NCBI GenBank assembly: GCA_037074705.1
Contig: CM073596.1
Location: 16,133,501-16,197,500 of the forward strand
Reading direction: 5' to 3'
From: Zhengitettix transpicula
Taxonomy: Eukaryota; Arthropoda; Insecta; Orthoptera; Tetrigidae
DNA length: 64,000 nt
The translations under genes and the position numbers were made by a program. The notes below the pieces were generated by a model. That model ran no database searches and was not told the DNA's origin. It saw nothing but the letters and a program-made list of their open reading frames with translations. How positions within the stretch are numbered: position 1 is the first letter of the stretch; each line of letters starts with the position of its first letter. This document shows, piece after piece, positions 1-11,218 of the stretch.

Positions 1-42
1 TACCCTCATGTAGCCTGTTGCCCTAAAAAAAAAAAATAATAA
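1..42 (+). repeat. 3' tail of SINE-like element, cut by window edge
   Basis: The window opens inside the conserved 3' end (CCTCATGTAGCCTGTTGCCC followed by a run of A). The same ending occurs in the complete copies further on. Only the last part of the element is present. Confidence 0.8.
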
Positions 43-903
43 AATATGAGTATGTCGTTTAAAGCTAGCGTCATTGATCACAGAATATTTAATTAATATT
101 GATAAGCGATGAGTTGATTCTAATTTAACGAAATGAAGTTTACTGGCAATCGTTTAGTTTTGAGCCAGGATTATTTCTTACTATTCCGTAATTTTTTCTA
201 CCGAACAATATTCATTGTTTTAGCTTCCATCAGGGGGTTATATTATAATTATTTTTCGTCGCTATAGGCTTGAATAACTGTTACAGTTAGTATTTGAAGT
301 GATGTTTTAAAGAAGACTCCCTGGTAATTTCTATTCTTCTTCTTTTAACTGTATGTAGTTTCATAATGTTTCTCAGAAGCGTATTAAATTCCATTTCTAT
401 CTGTAATATTAGTAATTTTACTGGAGCAATGACGGGATTTTTTTTGAAAGAAACTACGGTGAATCTCAAACGGCCATTTTAAATATATGTTTCGGCTTCA
501 CATTTTAGCAAACTGAAGTGAAAGTATCCTCTTATTATGTTCTTTTTTATCTCTATTCGCTTTTGATACTTGACACTCTTTTACAAGTATGCTTAAGAAA
601 TATTTACGCAACGAATATGAGTATAATAAAGTGGTATGTTGTTACTTGAGTATCGATATTTAAATGAGCTTACACATTTTATTGAAAAAAAAATCCGTTT
701 TAGTTATTTATGTAAATAAAAAAAGTAGTCCGAAAAGAGCTTGCTTTGAATGTACTTATTACGTTAAAGTTGTGCGATTTAAATCACCGCTTCAAACTTA
801 ACCTCGCCCCGTAACACCATTGGAGCGACGTTTCTGCTTACATGGCTAAATGCAAGCTTTTGTAATTGAGGGTTTCACCACTGACTCCCACCGCAGTTCT
901 AGA
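43..903. other. AT-rich stretch, no gene seen
   Basis: Low-complexity AT-rich DNA with many stops in all frames. The short minus-strand open frame at 287-469 has no recognisable domain or signal peptide and is probably chance. I see no RNA gene or repeat family member here. Confidence 0.5.
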
Positions 904-1167
904 ATGTTGGCGGTGTCAGCAACGGTCGTTTTGGTCCTCTGTGTTCTTTCGTACACACTCTGTTACGACTTTCGCACTCACGAAGATCTGAGCAGATCCC
1001 GACGTTGCCTGGTGGAACTTCCAGACTCGCTCGTCGAACGCACCACTGATGACAACTTCAAAAAGATTATGATGAAGTTGGAACGAGTAGCACGAAGTGA
1101 GTACAAACCGCGTTATAAGCAAAGGCGACTACGTATTTGGCATATAAAGTCAAGGTTTCGTATATAA
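904..1167 (+). CDS. Secreted peptide precursor with strongly cationic C-terminus
   Basis: An 87-residue product if translation starts at the ATG at 904; the frame is open from 850, but the signal peptide begins only at 904. Residues 1-20 form a classic hydrophobic signal peptide ending around SYTLC. The mature part has a single Cys (RRCLVE), an acidic middle and a very basic tail: the last 22 residues carry nine Arg/Lys and one Glu, with scattered aromatics and isoleucines (KQRRLRIWHIKSRFRI). The tail composition resembles a cationic membrane-active or antimicrobial peptide; no family is recognised. A poly(A) signal AATAAA at 1210-1215 lies 43 bases after the stop, which supports this as a complete terminal exon. 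A good donor (GTGAGT at 1097-1102) inside the frame leaves open a spliced form lacking the basic tail. Confidence 0.55.
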   Translation: MLAVSATVVLVLCVLSYTLCYDFRTHEDLSRSRRCLVELPDSLVERTTDDNFKKIMMKLERVARSEYKPRYKQRRLRIWHIKSRFRI

Positions 1168-1436
1168 AAAAAAATGTTCCACTTGATTTATTCCTAACGT
1201 TCGCTTAACAATAAATCGGTTTTCGGAATGGTCAGTAGAAACGCAATTGAAGATATCAAAGCCTCTGAAAAATTGAACGAATAGCTATAATTATTTAAAA
1301 ACGATACCTTGACCATTAAATAGATTAGAGTACCAATATTTGGCTTCATTGATCCACTGATGACGACGGCCGAGATAGTCATAAAAACAACGATAACATT
1401 TATCCATCACCAGACAGGTTACCTGAGTATCGTTTA
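1168..1436. other. 3' flank of the cationic peptide gene
   Basis: Contains AATAAA at 1210-1215, the likely polyadenylation signal of the gene ending at 1167. Nothing else is recognisable. Confidence 0.4.
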
Positions 1437-1935
1437 TTTTTTTTTGGGTGTTGACAGGCTATGTATAGGGTAATCCACATAGTGGCAACTCCCCTCTTAT
1501 AGCATAGGAAAGGGATTTGAAAGGGGGGATGCGGAAGGGTGGAGGAAGGTAGCCAAGGGTAACTAGGGCCCCCGGGCTATGGTTTAAGGATCCTACCTGG
1601 CATTCGCCTAAAGAAATGCAGGGAAAACCCTAGAAAAACCTGCATCAGGTAGGTCGGGCATTGGGTACTTTTCCCACGCCCTTCCGATAGCGGGAGACGA
1701 GTTTGCTGTGGGGACGCAGCATTCCCTTCTCCGTGCCTCGACCAGTTTAGGAGGCAGCTGGCCGACTATTCCAATGGGAATAGCGGACAACTCTTACCGT
1801 ATGCCCAAGGTCTGAGAAACCGGAACATACACCTCTCAAAACAGGCCGAGGTTCCTCGGCTTGTGGGAACCTTAGTTCAAAAACGGAGAGGAAAATGCAT
1901 CCCCAAAGGTAGCCCCTTCGTATCTCCCTGAGGAT
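1437..1935 (-). repeat. SINE-like retroposon, minus orientation
   Basis: A copy of the roughly 0.5 kb family. In its own orientation it begins near the GGGGCTACCTTTGGGGATGC block and ends in CCTATACATAGCCTGTCAAC plus a short A run, seen here as a T run at the left end. This tail marks the 'TATACATAG' subfamily. All open frames inside it are family-wide sequence and not genes. Confidence 0.8.
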
Positions 1936-2469
1936 CTTTTTAAACACTTTTATAAATAATATCAACTGACGAAAATGTACTGCAAGTTATTTAAATACGT
2001 AAACTGGCTGAATACTCACCGTATTGTCAAAATTGGACATTGAAACTGACAGGTTTAAACTGTAACTGGAATTTTTTATCAGCATGAAATCGGTGATGAA
2101 CCTTCAGTGGTACAACGCGCGATTTGATGCAAATAAATGCATTGTCGTGCGATCAATGTATAAGATAAAAGTAGATGACACTTTATACTGAACTGAAGAA
2201 CTTCGATGTCAACAATCATACAACGTTTATTTACGGGGATCTAAATTTGCGAATCCCAAAAGCAAAATGTAATTTTTTTAGTGACTTCCAAAAAAAAATT
2301 ATTGAAAAAAAATCGGCTACGGAATAATCCTTCCAGAAGTTAATTGCAATTTAACATAAAATTGTAAGCAAATGTGCACTGAAAGTTTCGAGAAGTTAGA
2401 TATATTTCACAGTTAAATTATGTCCAGTATCTATCTGAAACCGATAAATATATCGAATATAAACCTCGC
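1936..2469. other. No gene or known repeat seen
   Basis: AT-rich intergenic sequence with no long open frame, no clear repeat unit and no RNA structure that I could pick out. Confidence 0.4.
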
Positions 2470-3960
2470 CCATGGCGTTCCACACCCTCGTTTTCATACG
2501 GATTTTAACCACCTTTACGAATGGTTTTTGCAAAAATTCGTAATATATCGAAAACATTTAGAGATGTAAAATTTTAAACCCGACCGTCGCGTTCCACGCT
2601 TACGTTTTCATATGGATACGACTCTTTGTAACAACTTCTACGATTTTTCTATGAAAAAGTTCGCAGTATGTCGTAAACCGTTGGAGATTTCGGATTGAAA
2701 CCTCGCCCATCTTGCTTTTACTTAGCAAGTTTCGATGTAATGCTTCCGTGAATGTTTTACTTTGTCTTCAACTCACAACTTTGTCTAATAATAATAAATT
2801 AAACGACGGCTAGTCTCTGCTCTAGTATTATTCGTTCCGTTCTCTGTAATGTCCCGCCACTAACTAACTCTTAGCGCTCTCCAGTTTTAGCGCGCACACG
2901 CCATTTTGACTTTCCGACAAAGTAACAAAGCTCGCCTCTATTGTTGTTTTGGAAGCTCCTTCCGCTATAATGGATTTCTCAAACAACTCAAATTTTTATG
3001 TCCAAACAATTAATGTCCTAATTAATTGGCATTACAATATATATATATATATATATAATATAAAAAATAAAGTGACTATAAGGTAATCAATTGTTTTTAT
3101 TAATTAAAAACAGACGTTAAATTAAAACTTTCACCTTAACGAATATTTTTTTTGCGAAAAAATCTCGAAAACCGAGATATTGAATTTAAACCCCGACCGT
3201 GATTGTGTAAAGCATCAGTTTATATAAAAATACAGAAAACTACGTAGTTTATTTTGTTTTTTAAAAAAATTCGCAATATATCGAAATAATTTAGAGATAT
3301 CAAATTTAATACGGATACGACTCTTTGTAACAACTACAATTTTTCTGTGAAAAAATTCGCAGTATGTCGTAAACCGTTGGAGATTTCGGATTGAAACCTC
3401 GCCCATTCTGTTTCACGCCCCCGTTTCCATCGGATACGACGCATTTTAACCACATTAACGAATGGTTTTTGCAAAAATTCGCAATATATCGAAAACATTT
3501 AGAGATATCACATTTAAACCCCGAGCATCGCGATCCACGCTTACGTTTTAATATGGCAACGATTCTTTACAACAACTTCTACGAATGTACCATGAAAAAA
3601 TTAGCAGTATGTCGTAAACCGTTGGGGACTTCGGATTGAAAACTCGCCCATCGTGTTCCACGCACTCGTTTCCATACGGATACGACTCATTTTAGCCTCC
3701 TTTACGAATAAATAAAAACAATTGATGACCTTACTTTTTATTTTTTATATATAATAATATAAAAAATAAAGTGTCTGTATAAGGTCATCAATTGTTTTCT
3801 TATTCATTAAAAACAGACGTTATATTAAAACTTTCACCTTAACTAATATTTTTTTTTGCAAAAATATCTGGAAAACCGAGATATTGAATTTAAACCCCGA
3901 GTATGTTTGTGTAAAGCATCGATTTATATGAAAATAAAGATAACTAAGTTATATATTTTG
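2470..3960 (+). repeat. Degenerate tandem-like repeat block
   Basis: A short unit recurs repeatedly: an 'AACCTCGCCCAT...GTTCCACGC' start, a '...TACGACTC(A/T)TT...' middle and an 'AAAAATTCGCAATATATCG' or 'TTCGCAGTATGTCGTAAACC' end. Recurrences start near 2463, 2580, 2699, 3190, 3394, 3515 and 3640. Two copies of a longer AT-rich block (GGTCATCAATTGTTTT...AACAGACGTTA) at about 3080-3200 and 3780-3900 show that larger segments were duplicated as well. The open frame at 3391-3639 lies wholly in repeats and is not a gene. Confidence 0.7.
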
Positions 3961-4093
3961 TTTAAAGAAATTAATTTCGTAATTTCAATAAAAAAATTAG
4001 CATAAAAAATATATAATGAACATGCGAGTCAAAGAGGCTCAAAATATTAGTTTCTCGACAGTAGGGAAATAATTCAGTCATATATAAGTTGGC

Positions 4094-4556
4094 ATGGAGC
4101 TCCGTTTTTGAACTAAGGTTCCCACAAGACGAGGCACCTCGGCCTGTTTTGAGAGGTGTATGTTCTGGGGTCACAGACCTTGGGCATACGGTAATAGTTG
4201 TTCTCTGTTCCCATTGGAACAGTCGGCCAGCTGCCTCCTAAACTGGTCGAGGTACGGAGAAGGGAATGCTGCGTCCCCGCAGCAAAGTCTTCTCCCGGTA
4301 TCGGAAGGGCGTGGGACAAGTATCCAATGGCCGACCTACGTGATGCAGGTTTTTCTAGGGTTTTCCCTGAATTACTTTTAGGCGAATGCCGGGTAGGATC
4401 CTTAAACTATAGCCCGCAGGCTCTAGTTAACACTTGGCTACTTTCCTCTACCCTTCTGCATCCCCCCTTTCAAATCCCTTCCTATGCTATTTACGGGGAG
4501 TTGCCACCATGTGGATTACCCTCATGTAGCCTGTTACCATAAAAAAAATAAAAAAA
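4094..4556 (+). repeat. SINE-like retroposon, plus orientation
   Basis: A 5'-shortened copy running from the TTGAACTAAGGTTCCCAC block to the CCTCATGTAGCCTGTTACC end and an A-rich tail. It carries the shared internal blocks CGGCCAGCTGCCTCC and GGGTAGGATCCTTAAAC. Confidence 0.8.
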
Positions 4557-4560
4557 ATTA

Positions 4561-5052
4561 GTGGTGCAGGCGGAACCTTCTGGAGGGCTACCCTACCTTT
4601 GGGGATGCCTTCTTCTCTCTCTGTTTTTTACTAAGCCACACAGGCCTGTTTTGGTATGTGTATGTTCCGGTGTCGCAGACCTTGGGCATATGGTAAGATT
4701 TTCTCTTTGTTCCCATTGGGACAGTCGGCCAGCTGCCTCCTAAACTGGTCGAGGCACGGAGAAGGGCATGCAGTGTCCCCACAGAAAACCCCTCTCACGC
4801 CATCCGGAGGGCGTGGGACAAGTTCCCAATACCCGACCTACCTGATGCATGTTTTCTAGGGTTAGTCCTGTATCACTTTTAGACGAATGTCGGGTAGGAT
4901 CCATAAAATTATAACTCGGGGGCCAAAGGTATCCCTAGGCTACCTTCCTCACCTCTTCCGCATATCCCCCTTCCATTCCCTTCCTATGCTATTAAAGAGC
5001 AGTTACCTCCATGTGGATTTCCCTCATGTAGCCTGTTACCCCCAAAAATAAA
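4561..5052 (+). repeat. SINE-like retroposon, plus orientation, abutting previous copy
   Basis: A near full-length copy directly following the A-tail of the copy before it, so the two form a head-to-tail pair. It ends in CCTCATGTAGCCTGTTACCC plus A-rich sequence. It is diverged internally (CAGTGTCCCCACAG and other variants). Confidence 0.8.
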
Positions 5053-5327
5053 ATATTGATATTTTTCATTACAATAAATATACTAAAAGAATTTCGTCTT
5101 CGGTAAAATAAATTTAATTATCATACGCCATTTTATAAACGGGATTTTTTATTACGAAAGAGAAAAATCGTATTATTCATGAAGTATTTTATCCAATGAA
5201 TCAGGCTACAATTGTTCTAATTAATTTCACCAGAATCATTTAGAAATATTAATTCTACGTTATATAATTTAATTTATTATCTCCGTTGTTTATTTGATTA
5301 GGAACCACAATAGCACGTTGTGGTGTA

Positions 5328-5449
5328 AAACTTTGGCTACCTTCCTCTACCCTTCCGCATCCCCCCTTTAAAATCCCTTCCTATGCTATTAAAGAGAACT
5401 TGCCACTATGTGGATTACCCTCATGAAGCCTGTTGCCTTAAAAAAACGG
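5328..5449 (+). repeat. SINE-like 3' fragment
   Basis: Only the last 120 bases of the family are present (TTGGCTACCTTCCTCTACCC to GCCTGTTGCC plus A run), as expected for a 5'-truncated retroposon insertion. Confidence 0.75.
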
Positions 5450-6742
5450 GAATGCCTTACAATTCATTTATGGGGACAGTAGAAATTCAATAGCTGGACT
5501 CTAGTTTACGAAAAAGCTACCAGAAATTATTTGGAGTTTAGACAGGAGTTACGAGTATTCCGACATCCGTACGAACCTTTCCAATATCAGCGACAGTGCA
5601 ACACCGGATAGGGTCGCGAGGTTCCATAACAAAGGTTTTCGAGTACGAGAAGGCTCAGTTCTCACCACGCGTATTAATCCCAACGTTTATTTGTCACAGT
5701 TGTTGATACAGAGTATTTCCGAGACGGAGATATTAATTAACAAACGCGATATTGTAATCTTCGTCGGCCAAGGCTGAGAACGGAGGCAATGCAGCTGCAG
5801 GACTGATAGTGTATCAAGGAAGATATGAAAGGAGGTGTGTTAGATGTATCCAGGAAAATAACAACACGCCGTCCCGTAAACATTACTACAGCTTCGTGGA
5901 AGGCGAGATTCGAAGATTCTTCTTCGCAGTGCGTTCGAACCAAGAAATAGGGCGTGGAAACACTCGTAATCTGAAGTCGAATGTGCTTCGTCCACTCGAC
6001 TTTACGCCCAATTGGGGGGTGACATTAAAATATGTAAAATTAATTTACTCGTCTCACATCCAGCTAATATGTAGTCAGATACTTTTTTTTTGGAGGCTGA
6101 TGTTTATTGAAAACTTAACACTGGTTTAAGATAAGTCAGAGTTAAGAACAGTGACATTACACAAGGATTATATTATAAACGCTCTCCGTCCGAGTAAAAA
6201 ATTCGGCCATTGGTGAAGCAGTACGAATACAAAGGTTCACGTTCGGTTTGTAACGATACCAATTTCGCAAGAGGATTTTTCCGTCGCCGTCACGAAGGAA
6301 ATGCATTTCCCCCTGGTTGCCGTTTATATGGCGTAATGAATGACGTCATTCAGTGATTGCAAGACTCGCTATCTCTGTGCCCCCTTGGGATTGACGGAAA
6401 CGATTCTTCCTTTCCGTCTCAATTTCCCGACTTTTTTTTATCTGTATATATCGCAATAAGCGCTACTCATAAATGCTGATATGAAGTCAGTTGAGTTTCT
6501 GTGAATGAATGAGTGAAGAGAGGGAAAGCACGAGGCCTTCAAAAACATATTGACATATTAAGTAGCTTCTTATTCAATAAATATAATATCGGAAGCGTTC
6601 TGAAAATATAATAAAAAATCTTATACGAATTATCGGTGAAAATAATTTAAAATATGGTGGTAAGATTACTCCAATGAACCTGAGACCACTTTCTGCCAGA
6701 AGTTCGTTGATATTTCTGTATCTGTAGAAGTTGAATTCGAGC
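5450..6742. other. Unassigned sequence
   Basis: Moderately GC-rich islands at about 5560-6000 and 6180-6430 look exon-like in composition. The open frame at 5809-6129 has no signal peptide or recognisable domain. I cannot support a gene. The islands could be UTR exons or old repeats. Confidence 0.3.
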
Positions 6743-7207
6743 TTTGGCGGAGGCTACCTTTGGGGATGCCTTCACATCTCTGGTTTTTTTTAACTAAGGT
6801 TCCCATAGGCCGAGGCACCTCGGGGTCGCAGATCTTGGGCATACGGTAAGAGTTGTCCGCTATTTCTATTGGAATAGTCGGCCAGCTGCCTCCTAAAATG
6901 GTCAAGGCACTGCGAGGGGAAAGCTGCGACCCCACAGCAAACCCCTCTCCCGCCATCGGAAGGGCGTGGGACAAGTACCAAATGCCCGACCTACCTGATG
7001 CAAGTTTTTCTAGGGTTTTCCCTGCATCACTTTGAGGCGAATTGCCGGGTAGGATCCTTAAACCATAGCCCGGGGGCCCTAGTTAACCCTTGGCTACCTT
7101 CCTCACCTCTTCCGCATCCCTCATTCCAAATCCCTTCCTAGGCTATAAGAGGGGAGTTGCCACTATGTGGATTTCCCTATACATATCCTGTCTACACCTA
7201 AAAAAAA
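6743..7207 (+). repeat. SINE-like retroposon, plus orientation
   Basis: Runs from the GGCTACCTTTGGGGATGCC block to CCTATACATATCCTGTCTAC plus an A run, so it belongs to the second tail subfamily. The internal frame at 6853-7035 is repeat-derived. Confidence 0.8.
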
Positions 7208-7324
7208 GAACCGTAAATGTTATTACTTTTATTTTGTAAGCATTTACTGTCTTAATCTTTATTTCATTCGCCGTTATTTTTACTTTAATTGAAGAGGAAG
7301 GTATAGAGAGACTATATATATATA

Positions 7325-7737
7325 GAGTAATCCACATATATATGATAACTCCCCTCCCCAGGTAGCCAAGGGTTAACTATGGCCCCCGGGCTATGGTTTT
7401 AAGGATCCTACCCAGCAATACGCCTCAAAGTAATGCATGGAAAACCCTGCATCAGGTAGGTCGGGCATTTGGTTCTTGTCCCACACCCTTCCGATGACGA
7501 GAGAGGGATTTGCTGGGAATAGCGGACATCTCTTACCGTATGCCCAAGGTCTGTGACCCCGGAACATACACCTCTCAAAACAGGCCGAGGTGCCTCGGCT
7601 TGTGGGAACCTTAGTTCAAAAACGGAGAGGAAAAGGCATCCCCAAAGGTAGCCCCTTCTCTCTCCTATAAGGTTCTACCTGCGAGAGAATATCACTCGCA
7701 GGTACTGCCTGCGAGAGAATAGCCCTCGCAAGCCTTC
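7325..7737 (-). repeat. SINE-like retroposon with doubled head hairpin
   Basis: A minus-orientation copy lacking the last bases of the tail. Its 5' end, on the right, is intact and shows the head hairpin twice: CCTGCGAG...CTCGCAGG followed by CCTGCGAG...CTCGCAAG. Part of the body (the GCAGCATTCC...CAGCTGG block) is deleted. Confidence 0.7.
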
Positions 7738-7740
7738 CGG

Positions 7741-7953
7741 ATTAACTATGGACCCCGGGCTTTGGTTTTAAGGATCCTACCCAGCAATACGCCTCAAAGT
7801 GATGCATGGAAACCCTAGACCTGCATCAGGTAGGTCGGGCATTTGGTTCTTGTCCCACACCCTTCCAATGACGGGAGAGCGGTTTGCTGTGGGGTCGCAG
7901 CTTTCTCCTGTCCGTGCCTTGACCAGTTTAGGAGGCAGCTGGCCGACTGTCCA
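7741..7953 (-). repeat. SINE-like internal fragment
   Basis: A second, shorter minus-orientation segment carrying only the middle of the family (AGGATCCTACCCAGCAATAC to GGCAGCTGGCCGACTG). It is probably a broken copy or a duplication of part of the neighbour on its left, since both share the variant AGCAATACGCC. Confidence 0.7.
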
Positions 7954-8530
7954 TTACTACTAAATTTTATACCTATGAGGTTATTTAACGACTGCAATGA
8001 CATTTCCTAAGATGGAAACTTCAGTACCAACAGCATATAAAAAATTTTCTTTTAATTATGATAGTCCTTTTCTTCCAAAGGCGTGCAGCAGAATAATAAA
8101 ATGTTTGCTATAGTTTTTGACACGCCTTTAATCAATAATCTGCACGTCGTCAATGAACAAGTTTTTTTCTACTTTTTGCCCATACTTTTTATTGGTACAC
8201 TATCACGATCCAAGTGGTTTTATCAGGACAAATAGCAAGAAACAAAGGAATCGATGCGGATTTTATGGAAATTTTTGGGATGTTATAAGTAGTTCTTTTA
8301 AAGTACGACACATACGCAGGATTTTGCAGTTCACCAAAGTAAGCAACTACTGATTTATGATCAGTATAATCAGAAACTTGTTTATTGAAGTTTCGGCGGG
8401 ACGGTTCTTTTCTGGAAACGAGTCGCCTGACTTCGTTTGTAAACAAACACGAGACGTGTGCCGGTTTTCTGCGAACTGAACGCAACTTCCAGTCGATTGT
8501 CCTTGCGTCGCCTTCGTAGGCGGTCTGTCC
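7954..8530. other. Upstream region of the first GBP-like gene
   Basis: No gene recognised. The frames at 8153-8353 (+) and 8189-8485 (-) lack signal peptides and domains. The last 150 bases become GC-richer towards the TATA box at 8540. Confidence 0.4.
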
Positions 8531-8539
8531 GATAAGAAC

Positions 8540-8548
8540 ATATAAAAA
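8540..8548 (+). promoter_or_regulatory. Candidate TATA box of the GBP-like gene at 8582
   Basis: ATATAAAAA lies 34-42 bases upstream of the signal-peptide ATG. If it is used in the usual way, the transcript would start near 8570 and have a very short leader. Confidence 0.45.
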
Positions 8549-8581
8549 CTCTGGTTGGTCTCTCCTCGGAGCCAGAAAGAT

Positions 8582-8767
8582 ATGCGGTCACTGCTGGTAT
8601 TGACGTCGGTCCTCTTCGTCCTGGGCGCCTTTCTTGTGGGCGTCGAGGCGTTGCCATTGAGCACGGCGCCCGGAAAGAATTTTTTCTACATGTGGCCCTT
8701 CCCGCCACAGGATTGTCCCGAAGGACAGCAGAAGGATGCGCTGGGAAACTGCAGGGACGTCTGGTGA
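8582..8767 (+). CDS. GBP/ENF-like cytokine precursor, shortest member
   Basis: A 61-residue prepropeptide. Residues 1-23 are a textbook signal peptide with a cleavage motif VEA. The 38-residue mature part is rich in Pro and aromatics (FFYMWPFPP) and ends in the module CPEGQQKDALGNCRDVW with the stop codon directly after Trp. C45 and C57 would form the single disulfide loop. The pattern C-x2-G-x6-G-x-C-R and the terminal aromatic match the generalised insect growth-blocking peptide motif. In that family, secreted precursors release a C-terminal peptide cytokine acting on haemocytes and on immune and stress signalling; in Drosophila the receptor is reported to be Mthl10. The ATG at 8582 is chosen because the in-frame extension upstream has no ATG. 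A poly(A) signal lies at 9080-9085. The family assignment is by motif only. Confidence 0.7.
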   Translation: MRSLLVLTSVLFVLGAFLVGVEALPLSTAPGKNFFYMWPFPPQDCPEGQQKDALGNCRDVW

Positions 8768-9520
8768 AACGTTTCAACAGGTAACACTTCCAACCAGTAC
8801 CGACAATTTTTCTAAGGCTTCCTGTAACTTTGACTTATCACCTTTAGTTGCCGTTTCTGGGAACGAATTTTTGAGTCTTGATACTATCTGTCCACCTATG
8901 GAAAACATCTCATCCACTCGACGTCTTTAGTCGAAACCCTTGTGTTTCTATTCCTTGTTGGAAAATCCAGTAAATTGATCCTTATTTTGTAGACTAAGAC
9001 TCGGAATTTACTCTTCAAGTCTTTATCCTACGTCAATGTATTTCTGTTTTTGTTTTCTGTTGCTAACATTCTTATAAAAAATAAAATGAATTTTACGATT
9101 CTATATTTAAAGAGAAGTAATGGCTTACATAATATAATTAAAGGGATTAATATCCGAATTCCTATGAGATCAAAGTTTTCAAAGGCATTCAGGTTTGAGG
9201 AAAATAGAAGTAAAAATAATAGTTAATCATATATTTAAGAATATATTACTGAGACTCAGACCAGTATGATGGAACATTGGGCTGATTTATTTACATACAG
9301 CTATTGTAGTCAGGAAATACATGCGATACAAATCTAGACTGGAAAACTTGACCCTCATTGAGCTGTTTCGATACAGTTCTGGCTTCCATTAAGTTAGAAA
9401 CACGCTTCTAGTATTTCTAGTATCTAGTATTATGAATTTTGTCTATTAGGACTGCGAAAATAATCCCTTAAGGAAAATAACTAGTCTGTACTAATTGTGT
9501 AGTTGTACGAGTCGAATCAC
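8768..9520. other. 3' flank of GBP-like gene
   Basis: Contains a donor-like CAG|GTAACA at about 8780 just after the stop and AATAAA at 9080-9085. The frame at 8736-8930 is a shadow of the gene. Nothing else is seen. Confidence 0.4.
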
Positions 9521-9522
9521 AG

Positions 9523-9664
9523 TATATATATATATATATATATTTATGTATATATATTTATGTATATATATACTTTTATATGTATATATATATTTATGTA
9601 TATATATATACTTTGATATATATGTATATTTATGTATATATATATATATATATATATATTTATG

Positions 9665-9696
<32 letters not shown>

Positions 9697-9862
9697 TATT
9701 TATGTATATATATACTTATATATATATTTATGTATATATATACTTATATATATATGTATATATATATAAAAATATATATTTATGTATATATATATATTTA
9801 TATATATATATATTTATGTTTATATATACTTTTATATATATACATATTTATGTATATATATA
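9523..9862. repeat. AT-rich microsatellite
   Basis: About 340 bases of (TA)n interrupted regularly by TTTATG, giving spurious Tyr/Ile open frames in two registers. It is not coding. Confidence 0.95.
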
Positions 9863-10378
9863 TGGCCGACCTTAATGCGAACTAAAAACTAAAAAATAAT
9901 TTTAACTATTTCAAATTTTTCCAGACTTAAATAAAGTTTTTTTAACGTTTTAGAAAATTTATTTTTTAATAATTTATTTTAATATTTCCAATTTAGTAAT
10001 TAGAAGAAATTTTTGTGAAGCAAACATTTTGCAGCATTATGACTTTTCTGGTGGTAAAAATCTTGTGTCAGGTTAATTGCCCAATATGTCACGCAACATG
10101 GCAACGCAACCTGAACTGACAAGACTCAACACAGAGTTTTGTGTGTTTACGTGTTTACTTCGCTGGATCTAAATATTGTAACTGTGCAAATATCATCACC
10201 GGATGTTAAGTTTACCAAAACAGGTAACCACATCCTTACAGCGAATGACTACACGCTTTGCGAAAATTATTTTTTTGGGGAAACTAAGACGACCACGAGG
10301 TAACTCGTACGTAGAATAGCTTCGAAGAAAGGAGGACGCCGAACATCTTCCAGCTACGACACTTACGAATTTAGATTA

Positions 10379-10427
<49 letters not shown>

Positions 10428-10500
10428 ACTTCTGATGTTAAGTTTGAAACCAAGTTGTGATAGCATTCGACCTGCCAAACGCTGGTTGAGTTGAGTACAA
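9863..10500. other. Intergenic, with a pure AT run
   Basis: Contains a (TA)n run at about 10384-10424. I see no gene. Confidence 0.5.
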
Positions 10501-10506
10501 ACTAGA

Positions 10507-11218
10507 AATAAAGATAAAATGTTATTATCTTTAATTTGTCGTTTAAAATGTACCGCAATATAACTTGACAAATATCTCTAAAAAAATTTCAAAGTAATTC
10601 GGTACATAAACAGTTAAATATGAATCTGGCCGGGTACCAATAATTTTGTAATAAAAAAATTCTAGGACAATTATTCAGAAAAATTTTAATTTATCAGGCC
10701 AGAAATTTATTTTGTCCAGAATGAAACATTTCAATCATTAAAATTGATGCAGATAATTTAAATTTATTAGACGACCGTTGAAAATAATCGATACGATCGA
10801 TAATAAAGATCAAATTTTATTACCTTTAATTTGTCGTATAAAATGTACCGCAATATAACGTGTCAAATAACGCTAAAAATTTTCAAAGTAAATCGGTACA
10901 TAGAGAAGTTAAATGTGAATCAGACCGGGTACCAATAAATTTGTAATAAAAAAAATATTTCGAGGACAATAACATTAATTATTCAGAAACATTTCAATTT
11001 TTCAGGCCACAAATTTATTTTGTCCAGAATACAACGTTTCAATCATTAAAATTGATGCTGAAAATTTTAATTTATTAGACGACCGTTGAATAACATCGAT
11101 ACGATCGTTAATAAAGATGAAATATTATTATTTTTAATTTGTTGTATAAAATGTACCGGTACATAAACAGTTAAATATTAATCTGTCCTGGTACGAATAA
11201 GAATGTGAAAAAATCGAT
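10507..11218 (+). repeat. Tandem array with roughly 295-308 bp unit
   Basis: Each unit opens with AATAAAGAT (10507, 10802, 11110) and then runs through TTTAATTTGTCGT, AAATGTACCGCAATATAAC, CGGGTACCAATAA, GCCAGAAATTTATTTTGTCC (or a close variant) and TTATTAGACGACCGTTGA. The third unit has a large internal deletion and stops after about 110 bases. The array is non-coding. Confidence 0.85.

Noticed and set aside
4113..4542. Overlapping frames such as those containing PIGTVGQLPPKLVE
   Set aside because: The same peptides recur at every SINE-like copy on either strand. The frames are a by-product of the conserved repeat sequence.
8382..8777. Minus-strand 131-residue Arg-rich frame over GBP-like gene 1
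   Set aside because: Antisense shadow of the GC-rich coding exon. The plus strand has the signal peptide and conserved module.
9495..9885. Two long plus-strand open frames rich in Tyr and Ile
   Set aside because: They are read-through of the (TA)n/TTTATG microsatellite in different registers and have no coding signature.
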